Shown one piece after another: positions 35,313 through 44,868 of a DNA stretch of 62,827 nucleotides (position 1 is its first letter; every line of letters begins with the position of its first letter). The position numbers were made by a program, and so were the translations under genes. The stretch is from the NCBI RefSeq assembly GCF_002284575.1, contig NZ_NPKJ01000075.1, positions 286,018-348,844 of the forward strand, read 5' to 3'. The notes under the pieces were generated by a model. The model saw only the letters and a program-made list of their open reading frames with translations, did no database searches and was not told the origin of the DNA. This stretch comes from Mesorhizobium temperatum (GTDB lineage Bacteria > Pseudomonadota > Alphaproteobacteria > Rhizobiales > Rhizobiaceae).

Positions 35313-36278
35313 CTACTTCCGGGCTCTCGTCAGCAGCCTGAACACCTTCGACAGGATGCGGCGTGGCGTCAGCCGCCGAGCGAACCGGCGTCCGGCTTCG
35401 ATGGCGAGGTCAAACCTATCGCGAAGTGTCAGGGGCCGACGCTGGGCCGGATAGCGCGCAAATGCAAAGCGGAGCGCCCGCTGCAACTTCGGCGTCATCA
35501 ATCCCGAGGCCGACGCATGCATCTCAACCCATTCGAGGAAGCCAATGCGAGCAGCATGCGGGCGCAGTCGATCGTAGATGCCGGAAGCAGTCGCCTTGGC
35601 CGATGTCGAATCGAGGTGCTGCCTGTATCGGCCGGTGGGCGTGGATGTCACGAATACCGGATAGCGCAACAGCAGCTTTACTAGAAGGGTCTGGTCTTCG
35701 TAGAGCTCGAACGCCTCATCGAAGCCGCCCACCGCTACCAAAGCTTCGCGGTGAACCATGATCGAGCAGATGCACGGCACATGAGCCCGCTGGCGCACGA
35801 TGACCTGGTCGAGCAGGTCGGGCGGCATGTGCAGACGGTCCGATTGGCGTGGCATCGAGTCGGTCCAGTTCCTGTGCGGCTCATCGGGGAACCACCACAG
35901 GGTCGGTCCGTAAAGGACCTTAGCGCGAGGATGCGCATCAAAGATCGCAAGTTCCGTCTCGAATTTTTCCGGCTCAAATATATCGTCGCCATCCAGGAAC
36001 GTGAAGAACATGCCCGACGCGGCCGCGATTCCGGCATTGCGCGCCGCGGCGGCACCGCGACGCTGGCCGTTCGATCGAATGAAACGGATTCGCGGATCGC
36101 CGGTTGCTGCAGCCACCGCGATTGCAACGCTCCCGTCGAATGATCCGTCGTCAATGAGAAGCATTTCCCAGTCGGTGAAGGTTTGCGCGCGCACGCTTTC
36201 GATCGCAGCCGGAAGAAACCGCTCGACGTTGAGGAAAGGCGTGATGACGGAGATCAATGGCATCGGCGTCGTGCCCAT
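35313..36278 (-). CDS. Glycosyltransferase family 2 protein
   Basis: A 321-residue GT-A-fold glycosyltransferase: LISVITPFLNVERFLPAAIES, LLIDDGSFDGS, DGDD at 96-99 in place of DADD, and FELYEDQTLLVKLLLRYPV, which carries the catalytic ED region. A basic C-terminal tail (RRFARRLTPRRILSKVFRLL) may bind the membrane. It lies between the exporter permease and the GT-methyltransferase on the same strand, with a 240-base gap before the latter that could hold a separate promoter. Confidence 0.92.
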   Translation of the reverse strand: MGTTPMPLISVITPFLNVERFLPAAIESVRAQTFTDWEMLLIDDGSFDGSVAIAVAAATGDPRIRFIRSNGQRRGAAAARNAGIAAASGMFFTFLDGDDIFEPEKFETELAIFDAHPRAKVLYGPTLWWFPDEPHRNWTDSMPRQSDRLHMPPDLLDQVIVRQRAHVPCICSIMVHREALVAVGGFDEAFELYEDQTLLVKLLLRYPVFVTSTPTGRYRQHLDSTSAKATASGIYDRLRPHAARIGFLEWVEMHASASGLMTPKLQRALRFAFARYPAQRRPLTLRDRFDLAIEAGRRFARRLTPRRILSKVFRLLTRARK

Positions 36279-36351
36279 TGTTCAGAATGCGCGGCGGCCG
36301 ACGAAAGGCGACCTTCACTCTCTACGGGGCCGCAAGGGTTGTCTTTTCCCT

Positions 36352-37197
36352 TCACAGCATGTCCATGGCCGTTCGTTCGACGCGTTGAAAGATCACGACG
36401 CCGATGAACAGCACGACCGAGGTCGTGACAAGCGCTGCAGCGATTTGTGGCGCACCGACTGCCGAAGTGCCGAAGAAGCACCAGCGCCCTTCATCAATTA
36501 TGACAGCGAGCGGATTCAGAAAGCCGGTCAGCGTCCGGTACTGCTCGGGAATAGCCGAAAAAGGAAAGATGATCGGCGTCACGAACAGCCAGATCTGAAT
36601 CAAGAACGGAGTCATATGAGCTGTGTCGCGGTACTTCGCGGTTGACGCTCCTAGACAAAGCCCAACAGCCAACGAGAATGCCGCGATCTGGATGATCACC
36701 AGCGGAAAGAACGCGAGGCGCCACGACAACCCGTCCACTTTTCCTGTCAGCTGGTACCAGAGCAAGAAGGCCAATGCGACGCCAAGCTGGATCACCAGAG
36801 CCACACTGTTCGACAGCAGCGACGACACGGGAACGACGAGTCGCGGGAAGTAGATCTTGCTGAAAAGATGACCGTTAGCAATGAAGACCTGGCTCGCGGT
36901 GGAGACGACTTGGGAAAAATACGACCACAGCACCAGCGCTGTCAGATAAAAGATTGGCGCGGGATGGCCACCGGTTGAAATGCCCGCGATACCGCTGATG
37001 ACGGTGGTCAAGGCTGCGGTAAGCGCCAGGGGCTGCAGGATCAGCCAAGCCGGACCAAGCAAGGTCTGCTTGTAGCGGACTTTGATGTCGCGCATCGCGA
37101 ACAGGAGCAGCAGATCGCGATAGCGCCACAGGTGCCAGAAATCGAGGTCAAACCAGCCGCGTCGAGGAGTGATAATGGTAATCTGCTGTGCGTTCAT
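36352..37197 (-). CDS. wzm: Polysaccharide ABC exporter permease (Wzm-like)
   Basis: A 281-residue ABC-2 type permease with about six transmembrane helices. Family motifs are DLLLLFAMRDIKVRYKQT then LLGPAWLILQPL at the N-terminus and FPFSAIPEQYRTLTGFLNPLAVIID in the second half. With Wzt it moves an undecaprenyl-linked glycan across the inner membrane. Its ATG shares one base with the stop of the deacetylase gene (TGATG). The translocator and ATPase genes are separated by two glycosyltransferase genes. Confidence 0.93.
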   Translation of the reverse strand: MNAQQITIITPRRGWFDLDFWHLWRYRDLLLLFAMRDIKVRYKQTLLGPAWLILQPLALTAALTTVISGIAGISTGGHPAPIFYLTALVLWSYFSQVVSTASQVFIANGHLFSKIYFPRLVVPVSSLLSNSVALVIQLGVALAFLLWYQLTGKVDGLSWRLAFFPLVIIQIAAFSLAVGLCLGASTAKYRDTAHMTPFLIQIWLFVTPIIFPFSAIPEQYRTLTGFLNPLAVIIDEGRWCFFGTSAVGAPQIAAALVTTSVVLFIGVVIFQRVERTAMDML

Positions 37198-38168
37198 CAG
37201 AACAGATGATCCTCGATTTTTCGCAAGAATTCGTCCCCTGACCAGTTGCCGACATACAATCGAGGTAAACGCAGCACGTCTGCCTCGGGCGCAACGCACC
37301 CGGCGCGCGTCGTGCATGCGAACTCAAATCCCGCTTCCCTGACGGCAGATACCGACAGAGCGTCATGGTCTCCGAATGGATATGCAAAAGAGAGGACGCG
37401 TTTTCCGGTCATTTGCTCACAGGCCGAACGGCCGTCGACGATCTCGCGAAGCTGGGTCGCGAAGGAATGGGCAGGAAGCGTGGGATGACTGACAGTATGA
37501 CCGCCGATCGTGATCAGGTCGTCACTGATGTCACCAACCTCCGCGGGAGTCATAATACAGTGCTCTGGCCGGGCGTCGAGACCAACGCCCGCCCATTTCG
37601 CAATGTCTTCGACGTGTGCGTTCTGTCGCTCATACGGCAGCGTTCGGAGCGCCGACCACACCTCCCGGTAGACTTTGTCACGGCCGGCCTGATCCACCAT
37701 CTTCGGGATAAGCCAGTGATGCCTGCCTCCCTCGATCGTGATGTCGAGTTGGTCAGGCAATTCAGGCGTCTCAAGACAGATGCGCGTGAGCGCATCCCAC
37801 CAGAATTCTCTGCCGCTTCCGATTGCTCCCGTCGCAACAAACAGCGTCATCGGGCAGTCGTGACGCTGCAGGATCGGGCGAGCGTTGCTGTAGACGTCGT
37901 GATAGCCGTCGTCAAACGTGACAACCGCAAGCGGTTTGCCTGGCTTTCCCCGTGCGATGACATCAAACAGCTCATGCAAATGCACCACCCGCCGGCTCCG
38001 CGTCAGCGCTTCGATTTGTTCGTCGAACCTCGCCGGATGGACGGCTAGGCTCCACGGATCGACGGCGATATCTGCAACGCGATGGTACATCAGTATGATG
38101 GGAGCACGGCGCAGGCGTCGACGCCGCACCAGCCGACCAAGCTGCAGGAGAACGCGCGGGATCACCAT
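37197..38168 (-). CDS. Polysaccharide deacetylase family protein (NodB homology domain)
   Basis: A 323-residue carbohydrate esterase 4 type protein. The NodB motif 1 TFDDGY is at 84-89 and motif 2 GGHTVSHPTL gives metal ligands H224 and H228; YPFGDHDALSVSAV is motif 3-like. It removes N-acetyl or O-acetyl groups from a sugar chain. The start at 38168 has GGGAG at six bases; an upstream in-frame codon (38225) is less likely. It is the first gene of a minus-strand run (deacetylase, wzm, GT2, GT-methyltransferase, wzt) and is coupled to wzm by a one-base overlap. Confidence 0.9.
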   Translation of the reverse strand: MVIPRVLLQLGRLVRRRRLRRAPIILMYHRVADIAVDPWSLAVHPARFDEQIEALTRSRRVVHLHELFDVIARGKPGKPLAVVTFDDGYHDVYSNARPILQRHDCPMTLFVATGAIGSGREFWWDALTRICLETPELPDQLDITIEGGRHHWLIPKMVDQAGRDKVYREVWSALRTLPYERQNAHVEDIAKWAGVGLDARPEHCIMTPAEVGDISDDLITIGGHTVSHPTLPAHSFATQLREIVDGRSACEQMTGKRVLSFAYPFGDHDALSVSAVREAGFEFACTTRAGCVAPEADVLRLPRLYVGNWSGDEFLRKIEDHLF

Positions 38169-38536
38169 CGGTCTCCCGCCGCAGGAACCGTAAAAACCAC
38201 GGTCACGTCCGATCGCGGATGCCATCCCGATCGGCAGGAACGCGATACATGTGAGTGTTCAAGCATATAGCTGATGGCAATAAGACCACGAGGCCACGGG
38301 CACGGATGTGAGCGAAATGAGGAAGCATGAAGGCATCCACGAGTTTCGGCGGATTGAAACCAGCATATTAGCACATGTCGCCGCCGTAAGTGCGAATACC
38401 GGGCGAATTCTCAGATGTTGAAGTAGCCGGTAGGGACAGGCGGCTTGATACTATCCCGCTCGAGCATGCTAGTATTTGGGCCGGTGGCGCTCCCGTCTTC
38501 CTTTCATCCTTCATCAAAAGCAGGCTTTTTTTCGAT
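38169..38536. other. Divergent intergenic region in the polysaccharide locus
   Basis: About 370 bases between the deacetylase (minus) and a GT2 gene (plus). No gene is supported. A TTGATA at about 38450 and TAGTAT 19 bases later could be a weak plus-strand promoter. Promoters for both directions must lie here. Confidence 0.4.
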
Positions 38537-39673
38537 ATGCAACCCGCAGTTTCCGTCATCATTCCTGCCTACAATGCGGAAAAGACCATCCGACACACCC
38601 TTCAGTCGGCCGCCTCGCAAACTTTCAAACAGCTAGAGATCATAGTGGTCGATGACGGGTCGACCGACCGGACCGCTGAGATCGTCGAGGCATTTGCAAC
38701 CAGTGATCCGCGTATTTCCCTTCTGAGACAGCAGAACCAAGGGGTTGCTGTCGCCAGAAACCTGGCAATTCATGCGGCGAAGGGTGAATTTATAGCGCCA
38801 CTTGATGCGGATGATGTGTGGCACCCGACAAAGCTGGAAAAGCAGCACAGCCACTTTCAGTCGCGGCCGTCTCTCGGCCTTGTCTACGCATGGTATCGGG
38901 TCATCGATGATGATGATTGGGTGATCGAATGCTCCCCGCCAACTCTCGCTCGCGGGGACGTCCACAACTGGCTGCTGGTTGAGAATTTTATCGGCAACGC
39001 AAGTTCACCGCTAATCAGGCGATCAGTTCTTACGGCAACCGGGGGATACGACCCCTCGCTCAGAGCCGCAGGCGCCCAAGGAGCCGAAGACTTGCAGATG
39101 CAGCTCAACATTGCCGCGATCTGCGATTATGATGTCGTTCCCGAGTATCTGATTGGTTACCGGCGATCACTATCTTCTATGTCGACCAGGTATGTCGTCA
39201 TGCTGACATCGCACCGGATCGTCCTTGAAACAGTCCGCACGCGACATCCCAAGCTAGCGTCTTTCTTGTTTCGTTGGTCCGATGGCGTGGCCTCAGCGTA
39301 TTATGGCAGCGAAGCCGCCCGCACGTCGCCAGGCGCGGCCATTGCTCCGCTTGTCCACGCAACACGGATCGATCCGGCCGCGCTGTTTCATGTCTTCGCA
39401 AAGCCGTCCGCACAAGACCTGTGGCGGCGGCTGTGTCGCTTTGTGCCAAGACTGCTTGCCGTTAAACAGCGCATGGTTCCGACCTCACCGCATTCCATCT
39501 GTACCTCCGGGCGTTTTTTCGACGCCGATCCGACCTTCATCTGCCAGCCATTTCCTCCGGAGTGGCTTCGAAGGCGAGTCCAGGTGGCCCTCAAGACGCC
39601 GACGCCGCGCCAGCTTCGCGAGTCAGGTCCGAGGAGTATTGATCCGTCCGCTCTCGTCGAAGACGGCGCTTAA
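38537..39673 (+). CDS. Glycosyltransferase family 2 protein
   Basis: A 378-residue GT-A-fold glycosyltransferase: VSVIIPAYNAEKTIRHTLQS, IIVVDDGSTDRT, DADD at 90-93, and a distinctive segment with SLRAAGAQGAEDLQMQLNIA. It shares this segment and the following IGYRRSLSSMS with the protein encoded at 39753-40745 on the opposite strand, so the two are paralogues pointing towards each other. A further upstream in-frame start exists but lacks any GT sequence, so ATG 38537 is chosen. Confidence 0.92.
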   Translation: MQPAVSVIIPAYNAEKTIRHTLQSAASQTFKQLEIIVVDDGSTDRTAEIVEAFATSDPRISLLRQQNQGVAVARNLAIHAAKGEFIAPLDADDVWHPTKLEKQHSHFQSRPSLGLVYAWYRVIDDDDWVIECSPPTLARGDVHNWLLVENFIGNASSPLIRRSVLTATGGYDPSLRAAGAQGAEDLQMQLNIAAICDYDVVPEYLIGYRRSLSSMSTRYVVMLTSHRIVLETVRTRHPKLASFLFRWSDGVASAYYGSEAARTSPGAAIAPLVHATRIDPAALFHVFAKPSAQDLWRRLCRFVPRLLAVKQRMVPTSPHSICTSGRFFDADPTFICQPFPPEWLRRRVQVALKTPTPRQLRESGPRSIDPSALVEDGA

Positions 39674-39752
39674 GGTCTCAGATCACGAGGTGCACCTAGA
39701 CCCCCGTGGCGGAAGAGCCGCTGCAAGCGCGCGAACAGGAATACGCTCGCAT

Positions 39753-40745
39753 TCACCAGATAGTCTCTTCATAAAGGCGCCGAAACTCGGCGTTCTCGTT
39801 TCGCATCCGCTTCACTCGAATTTTGACCCAGCGGGGAACCAGCCTGGCCCGGCAGTACATGGCGATCATGTTGGGCAGGCGGGAAATTGCCGTGCGCGGT
39901 TCCAGGACGAAGTATCTCTTCAGCAGGTCGCCGGCTGCGAACAGCCGCCCGCCGACCAAGGCTCTGATGGCAAGCCAATGGATCATGTCGACCAGATGCG
40001 CATCGAGATCGCTGCCGAACTGCGGATATTTTTCGCGATACTCGGCAAGGACGATTTCACATGAACGAAGCATCTGCATGACATCGCTCGACATGTTGAC
40101 GTTCGTCATCCGATAGCCCACCAGGTGCTGAGGCACGACACGGAATTCGTAACTTTCCGCTATCCTGAGGCACATGAGAAGGTCCTCGCAGCCTTGTGCA
40201 TTCCTGGCCCTCAGGGAGGGATCGAATTGTCCCGCCTGCTCGAATGCGGAGCGACGCATCAGCATCGAACTTCCGTTGCCGACAAAATTCATTCTGCACA
40301 TCCGTTGCAGAACGCGGCCATCGGCATCGGGTCGGTATAGTGAGAATACCCGGCCGTCCTCGTCGATTTGGGCAAACCAGCAATATGCCAGGCCCGCAGA
40401 AGAGCCGCCTTCCTGCAGGGCGCGCAGTTGCAGTGCGATCTTGGATGGGGCCCAGAGATCATCCGCGTCGACAAACGCCAGAAACTCCGCATCGGTAGAG
40501 GCCGCACCGCTGTTGCGGGCCTGCGCAACACCGGCGTTCGACTGCCTCATTAGGCGTATACGCCGGTCTCTCTCAGCACAGGAGGCCACAATCGAAGCGG
40601 ACTGGTCCGTCGACCCGTCGTCCACCACGATAATGTCCAGCGCCTGATGGTCCTGCTGGCAGATGCTGCTCAAGGTGGCGCGAATGGTTCGCTCGGCATT
40701 GAACATCGGCACCACGACGCCTACCCTGGCATTGTCCTGGATCAT
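39753..40745 (-). CDS. Glycosyltransferase family 2 protein, paralogue of the one at 38537
   Basis: A 330-residue GT-A-fold glycosyltransferase: VGVVVPMFNAERTIRATLSS, IIVVDDGSTDQS, DADD at 93-96, SLRARNAQGCEDLLMCLRIA and VGYRMTNVNMSSDVMQMLRS. The last two segments closely match the neighbouring plus-strand enzyme, showing an inverted gene duplication. It is shorter at the C-terminus by about 50 residues. The acceptor and donor are unknown; the locus implies surface glycan assembly. Confidence 0.92.
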   Translation of the reverse strand: MIQDNARVGVVVPMFNAERTIRATLSSICQQDHQALDIIVVDDGSTDQSASIVASCAERDRRIRLMRQSNAGVAQARNSGAASTDAEFLAFVDADDLWAPSKIALQLRALQEGGSSAGLAYCWFAQIDEDGRVFSLYRPDADGRVLQRMCRMNFVGNGSSMLMRRSAFEQAGQFDPSLRARNAQGCEDLLMCLRIAESYEFRVVPQHLVGYRMTNVNMSSDVMQMLRSCEIVLAEYREKYPQFGSDLDAHLVDMIHWLAIRALVGGRLFAAGDLLKRYFVLEPRTAISRLPNMIAMYCRARLVPRWVKIRVKRMRNENAEFRRLYEETIW

Positions 40746-40991
40746 TGGAGCCTTCGTTTTGTCTGCAAGAGTTGGTAAACGGATGGCGCCAGCATTGCAA
40801 TCAGCACCGCTCTTCAGTGATTGGGGCGAATTCGAGGCAAATGAGGTCGGTCATTCAGCCTCCTATCGTAGCTGGCGGATTCGGAGCGTGACGGAGCAAC
40901 GCCAAATCCGAAAAACAAAACACAAGGTTCTGTCGCGTAACGCTGCCTCATTAGCCTTTACTGAATAAGCCGGTCAACCGGCGCCGCACGA

Positions 40992-41365
40992 CGCGAATTG
41001 GTGGCGGCCCGCAACGCCGGCCTGGCGCGTGCGAGAGCCGTGCTGGTCTTTGTTGTTGATGATTGCGAGTTCCTGGGCGACTATCTCAGTGATTGGCAGC
41101 GACACTATGCCACTGGGAACGGGTCACCTGGGGAGGCCGCGTCGAGATTGGCGATGCCAGGGATCTGCCGTTCACGATCAAACGGTCGCCGGTCCGCGAG
41201 CGACTGACCCCTGATGTCCGTCCCGGCGGCTTTGTCCTGGGCTGCAACATGACGATGTACGGCGATCTTGCAGCCCGTATCGGGCTCTTGGACGAGCGGT
41301 TCGGACCCGGGGACCACGTCGGGACGGGGAAGGTCATCACTCGGCCCGGCGCGAGAAGTTTGTAG
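40992..41365 (+). pseudogene. Internal fragment of a GT2 glycosyltransferase, frameshifted
   Basis: The fragment begins mid-gene with RELVAARNAGLARARA and LVFVVDDCEFLGDYLSDWQRHYATG, then a one-base frame change near 41118, then GGRVEIGDARDLPFTIKRSPVR, RLTPDVRPGGFVLGCNMTMYGDLAARIG and DERFGPGD. This is the central part of a family 2 glycosyltransferase of the type with a GCNM acceptor loop. The N-terminal nucleotide-binding part and the C-terminus are missing. It runs into the 3' end of ftsH on the other strand (41337). It marks one border of the polysaccharide locus. Confidence 0.8.
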
Positions 41366-43241
41366 CCGCAGCCTTGCCTCGTCGTGTCGGTCGCTTCCCC
41401 GATTCCGGTTCGGATGCCTCCGGTGCCGAGGCGTCTCCGATGAGCGATGCGAGTTCAGCCTCGCTGAGCGTCTCGATTTCGAGCAGCTTGCGCGCCGTCT
41501 TTTCCAGCAGATCCCGTCGCTCAGTGAGGAGGCCGACGGTTCGCGCGAAAGCTGTGTCGACGATGCTGCGAACTTCCGCGTCGATAGCTTCGGCGGTGGC
41601 CTCGCCGTAATCGTGCTCGCGCGGACCGCCGGCGAGTGGGTTGGGGCTCAGGAAGGAGCGCTGGTCCTTTTCCAGCGCCACATGGCCGAGCTTTTCCGAC
41701 ATGCCGTAACGCGTAACCATGGCGCGGGCGATATCGGTCACTTTGGCAAGGTCATCGGCGGCCCCCGTCGACAGATGCCCGAACACGATCTGCTCGGCCG
41801 CTCTGCCGCCGAGCAGCACCGCCATCTTGTTCTCCAGTTCCTCGCGCGTCATGAGGAATCGGTCCTCGGTCGGCCGCTGGATCGTGTAGCCCAACGCGCC
41901 GACGCCGCGGGGGATGATCGATACTTTGTGCACCGGGTCGACGCCGGGCAGCGCCATGGCTACCAGAGCATGGCCCATTTCGTGATAGGCGACGACCTCA
42001 CGTTCCCTAGGGTTCAACAGCCGGTTGCGCTTCTCGAGCCCCGCCACGATGCGCTCGACCGCATTGTTGAAATCGTCCATCGTCACGACATCTGCCTTCC
42101 GGCGCGTGGCAAGCAGGGTCGCCTCGTTGACCAGATTGGCGAGGTCGGCGCCGGTAAAGCCCGGCGTCAGCGCGGCAACTTTCTCGGCCTCGACATCCGC
42201 TGCCAGCTTCGCCTTCTTCATGTGGACCTGGAGTATCTGGACGCGGCCTTGCTTGTCCGGCCGGTCGACCAGCACCTGCCTATCGAAACGGCCGGCGCGA
42301 AGAAGTGCCGGGTCAAGGATTTCCGGACGGTTCGTCGCGGCGAGCAGCACGACGCCGATTTTCGGATCGAAACCGTCGAGCTCGACCAGGAGCTGATTGA
42401 GTGTCTGCTCCTTCTCGTCGTGGCCGCCCATCATCGGGCCCGCACCCCGGGCGCGGCCCAGCGCGTCGAGCTCGTCGATGAAGATGATTGCGGGGGCTCT
42501 GGCGCGTGCCTGCTCGAACAGGTCACGCACACGGGCGGCGCCGACGCCCACGAACATCTCGACGAATTCAGAGCCTGAGATCGAGAAGAACGGAACTTTC
42601 GCCTCGCCTGCAACGGCCTTCGCGAGCAGCGTCTTGCCGGTGCCTGGCGGTCCGACCAGCAGCACGCCCTTGGGCATGCGCCCTCCAAGACGGCCATATT
42701 CCTGCGGGCTTTTCAAAAAATCCACGATCTCCTGCAGCTCGGCCTTGGCCTCATCGACACCCGCCACGTCGTCGAACCTCACGCCGGTATTGGCCTCGAC
42801 GTAGACCCTGGCCTTGCTCCTGCCGATTTGCATCAAGCCGCCCATGCCACCGCCCATGCGTCTCATCAGCAGCATCCACAAGCCGAAGAAGACGAGGATC
42901 GGGACGACCCAGGAGAGCAGGTCGCTCAGGAATGTGCTTTCGATCTGGCCAGTGACGGTGACGCCGTGTTCCTGCAGCTGCCGCGCGAGATTCGGCTCGA
43001 CGCGCGTGGTTATGAATAGCGGCTTCCCGTCCTGCGGCTGCTTGAAGCGGCCCTGGATGAAGCGATCGGAAACCTGCACGTCGGCGATCTTGCCGTCGCG
43101 TAGCAGGGTCTCAAACTGGCTGTAGGGAATCTGCGCGACGTGCTGCGTGGCAGTGTAGACATATTGGAAGATCATCAGCCCGACGAAGGCGGCGATCCAG
43201 TACCAGATATTGAACTGTGTCTTCCTGTTGCCCATGTCCAT
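41337..43241 (-). CDS. ftsH: ATP-dependent zinc metalloprotease FtsH (paralogue)
   Basis: A 634-residue membrane-anchored AAA+ protease that degrades membrane and regulatory proteins. Transmembrane helices lie at about 11-30 and 107-126 around a periplasmic domain. Walker A GPPGTGKT is at 197-204, Walker B IIFIDE at 252-257, the second region of homology includes NRPEILDPALLRAGRFDRQ, and the zinc site HEMGH is at 420-424. Housekeeping FtsH usually has HEAGH, so HEMGH suggests an accessory paralogue. ATG 43241 follows GGAGGAG by six bases. It is a single gene, and its 3' end overlaps the decayed glycosyltransferase. Confidence 0.95.
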   Translation of the reverse strand: MDMGNRKTQFNIWYWIAAFVGLMIFQYVYTATQHVAQIPYSQFETLLRDGKIADVQVSDRFIQGRFKQPQDGKPLFITTRVEPNLARQLQEHGVTVTGQIESTFLSDLLSWVVPILVFFGLWMLLMRRMGGGMGGLMQIGRSKARVYVEANTGVRFDDVAGVDEAKAELQEIVDFLKSPQEYGRLGGRMPKGVLLVGPPGTGKTLLAKAVAGEAKVPFFSISGSEFVEMFVGVGAARVRDLFEQARARAPAIIFIDELDALGRARGAGPMMGGHDEKEQTLNQLLVELDGFDPKIGVVLLAATNRPEILDPALLRAGRFDRQVLVDRPDKQGRVQILQVHMKKAKLAADVEAEKVAALTPGFTGADLANLVNEATLLATRRKADVVTMDDFNNAVERIVAGLEKRNRLLNPREREVVAYHEMGHALVAMALPGVDPVHKVSIIPRGVGALGYTIQRPTEDRFLMTREELENKMAVLLGGRAAEQIVFGHLSTGAADDLAKVTDIARAMVTRYGMSEKLGHVALEKDQRSFLSPNPLAGGPREHDYGEATAEAIDAEVRSIVDTAFARTVGLLTERRDLLEKTARKLLEIETLSEAELASLIGDASAPEASEPESGKRPTRRGKAAATNFSRRAE

Positions 43242-43403
43242 GGCGTCTCCTCCAGCGTCACATCGATGCAGGTGCCAAACCGCAACTTCGGAGCGTGCCT
43301 TGGGAGAACGTCGAGGAGCGCAAAGTGTTGCAAAGGAGGGCTGCGAGGGAAAGCTTGGGATGCCGAGCCTGCTACAAGCCAAGCATCGCGCTTGGTGATC
43401 CGC

Positions 43404-43817
43404 TCAAGAGGTGGCGGCTTCGGGCACGCCCTCCAAGCAAAGCCATTTATGCTTTCTCTCGGGCCAATGGAGCATTATCGGGGGTGGGAATTCCGGGTCC
43501 TCCAGGCAGCCGACCGATACCGACAGCGCATCCTTCAGCCCTTCTGCCCGCATCAAGACGACCGACCCGCATGTGGTGCAGAATGTCTGCTCCAGCCATT
43601 GTCCCGACGAGCCGGTTCTGCGCCAGGATCTGGTCTCGCCTTTCTGGCCGACTAGGGCGGAACCGGCGTAGATGGCCCGGTATGAGAACGCCGTTCCGGT
43701 GCAGCGCTGGCACTCCATGCAACTGCACGCATAGACGCGTCGCGGCTCTCCGGCGAGGACAAGTTCCACGCTCCGGCATGAGCAGGTCGCGGTTCGTTTC
43801 GTGTTGCTGCTATGCAT
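43404..43817 (-). CDS. GFA (glutathione-dependent formaldehyde-activating) family protein
   Basis: A 137-residue zinc-binding protein with the GFA/CENP-V pattern of cysteines: C12 and C14, then C31, C33, C36 and C39 (CSCMECQRCTG), and C80 and C83 (FCTTCGS). The family is named after Gfa but most members have no proven formaldehyde activity. ATG 43817 lies inside the last codons of the imine-reductase-like gene (8-base overlap), so the two are co-transcribed. Confidence 0.88.
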   Translation of the reverse strand: MHSSNTKRTATCSCRSVELVLAGEPRRVYACSCMECQRCTGTAFSYRAIYAGSALVGQKGETRSWRRTGSSGQWLEQTFCTTCGSVVLMRAEGLKDALSVSVGCLEDPEFPPPIMLHWPERKHKWLCLEGVPEAATS

Positions 43818-44724
43818 TCGATGGCTCCCCGCTCTGGCGCGGCGAACCATTTCGAAACAGGGGCGCGAGAGATGCAAAATCATCTTCCATGCGCCCGAGC
43901 GAAAGCGCCTGTCGAAAGATCATATCCATGGCGCGCGGCATAGCCGCGTCGAGCCCTCGCTCCTCGCATGCCTCAAGCAGATGCTGGAAGGCGCTGTAGT
44001 GGGCGCCCAATGACGCCAGCGTCGCGTCGTCGCCGGCAAAACGGCGTGCATTCGTTCTATCCACCAGGTCCAACAGAGCGGCATCGACAACAGGCTTGAA
44101 TCCGGAAAGATGGCTCCTGAACGTCGCCAGGTCGAGACCTTCGGCCTCGGCGACGGCCATGCCCTGGAGTGCTCCGAAGAGCCCGCCCCACATCTGGGTG
44201 AGCAGAGCGGTATCAAGCGCAGAGGCTTGACCCGGCAGCTCCCCGACATAGCTCGTTCCGCCGCCGAGTGCGAAAAGCAGGGGCTTGTGCTTCTTATAAA
44301 CGTCGCGGGAACCCCAATAAAGCAGTGCGGTTTCGGGTTTCCCGATAAAATCCGGAGTGGCCATGATCGCCCCGTCCAGATATCCGGCACCATGTGCCTC
44401 CACCCAGCGCGCTTCTTCCCGCGCCAGACGCGGCGATCCGGAGGTGAGTTGTACGACGGCTTTGCCGGCCAATGCCGAAGCGATGCCATCCCGCTTTAGC
44501 AAAGCGTCGCTGGCGGCATAGTCGAGAACATTGATGATCACGACGTCGGCCGCTCGGATTCCATCCTCCACTGACGGGGCGACCTTCGCGCCAAGGGCCG
44601 CCAATGGGTCGCACTTTGCCACGGTTCGATTCCAGACCCATGTTGGATAGCCGCGGTCGAGCAGCGTTCGAGCAATGGACGAGCCCATTCGGCCCGCGCC
44701 AAGCACGCAGACATTCGATGCCAT
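43810..44724 (-). CDS. NAD(P)-dependent oxidoreductase, imine-reductase-like
   Basis: A 304-residue protein of the beta-hydroxyacid dehydrogenase superfamily, closest in pattern to imine reductases: VCVLGAGRMGSSIARTLLDRG and VWNRTVAK for NADP binding, then AGYLDGAIMATPDFIGKPE. The conserved catalytic Lys of hydroxyacid dehydrogenases is not evident at the usual place, which also fits the imine reductase group. It reduces a C=N or C=O bond with NADPH; the substrate is unknown. It overlaps the GFA gene and is divergent from an HxlR regulator 144 bases away, likely its regulator. Confidence 0.85.
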   Translation of the reverse strand: MASNVCVLGAGRMGSSIARTLLDRGYPTWVWNRTVAKCDPLAALGAKVAPSVEDGIRAADVVIINVLDYAASDALLKRDGIASALAGKAVVQLTSGSPRLAREEARWVEAHGAGYLDGAIMATPDFIGKPETALLYWGSRDVYKKHKPLLFALGGGTSYVGELPGQASALDTALLTQMWGGLFGALQGMAVAEAEGLDLATFRSHLSGFKPVVDAALLDLVDRTNARRFAGDDATLASLGAHYSAFQHLLEACEERGLDAAMPRAMDMIFRQALSLGRMEDDFASLAPLFRNGSPRQSGEPSNA

Positions 44725-44868
44725 AGTAACTTCTCCGATAGACTGATGGCCCTCTCGCCGAGGGTCCGTTTTGTGTTTGGCGCGCTCGATCCGAAGATAT
44801 AAATTCTTGCTGCGTTGAGAAGTACGCACCTTGAGGTAAGCTATCGCCATCATGACAGGAGCTGCCAA

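Noticed and set aside
38450..38480. TTGATA...TAGTAT as a promoter for the GT2 gene
   Set aside because: Spacing of 19 bases is outside the favoured range, so it is mentioned only as a weak possibility.
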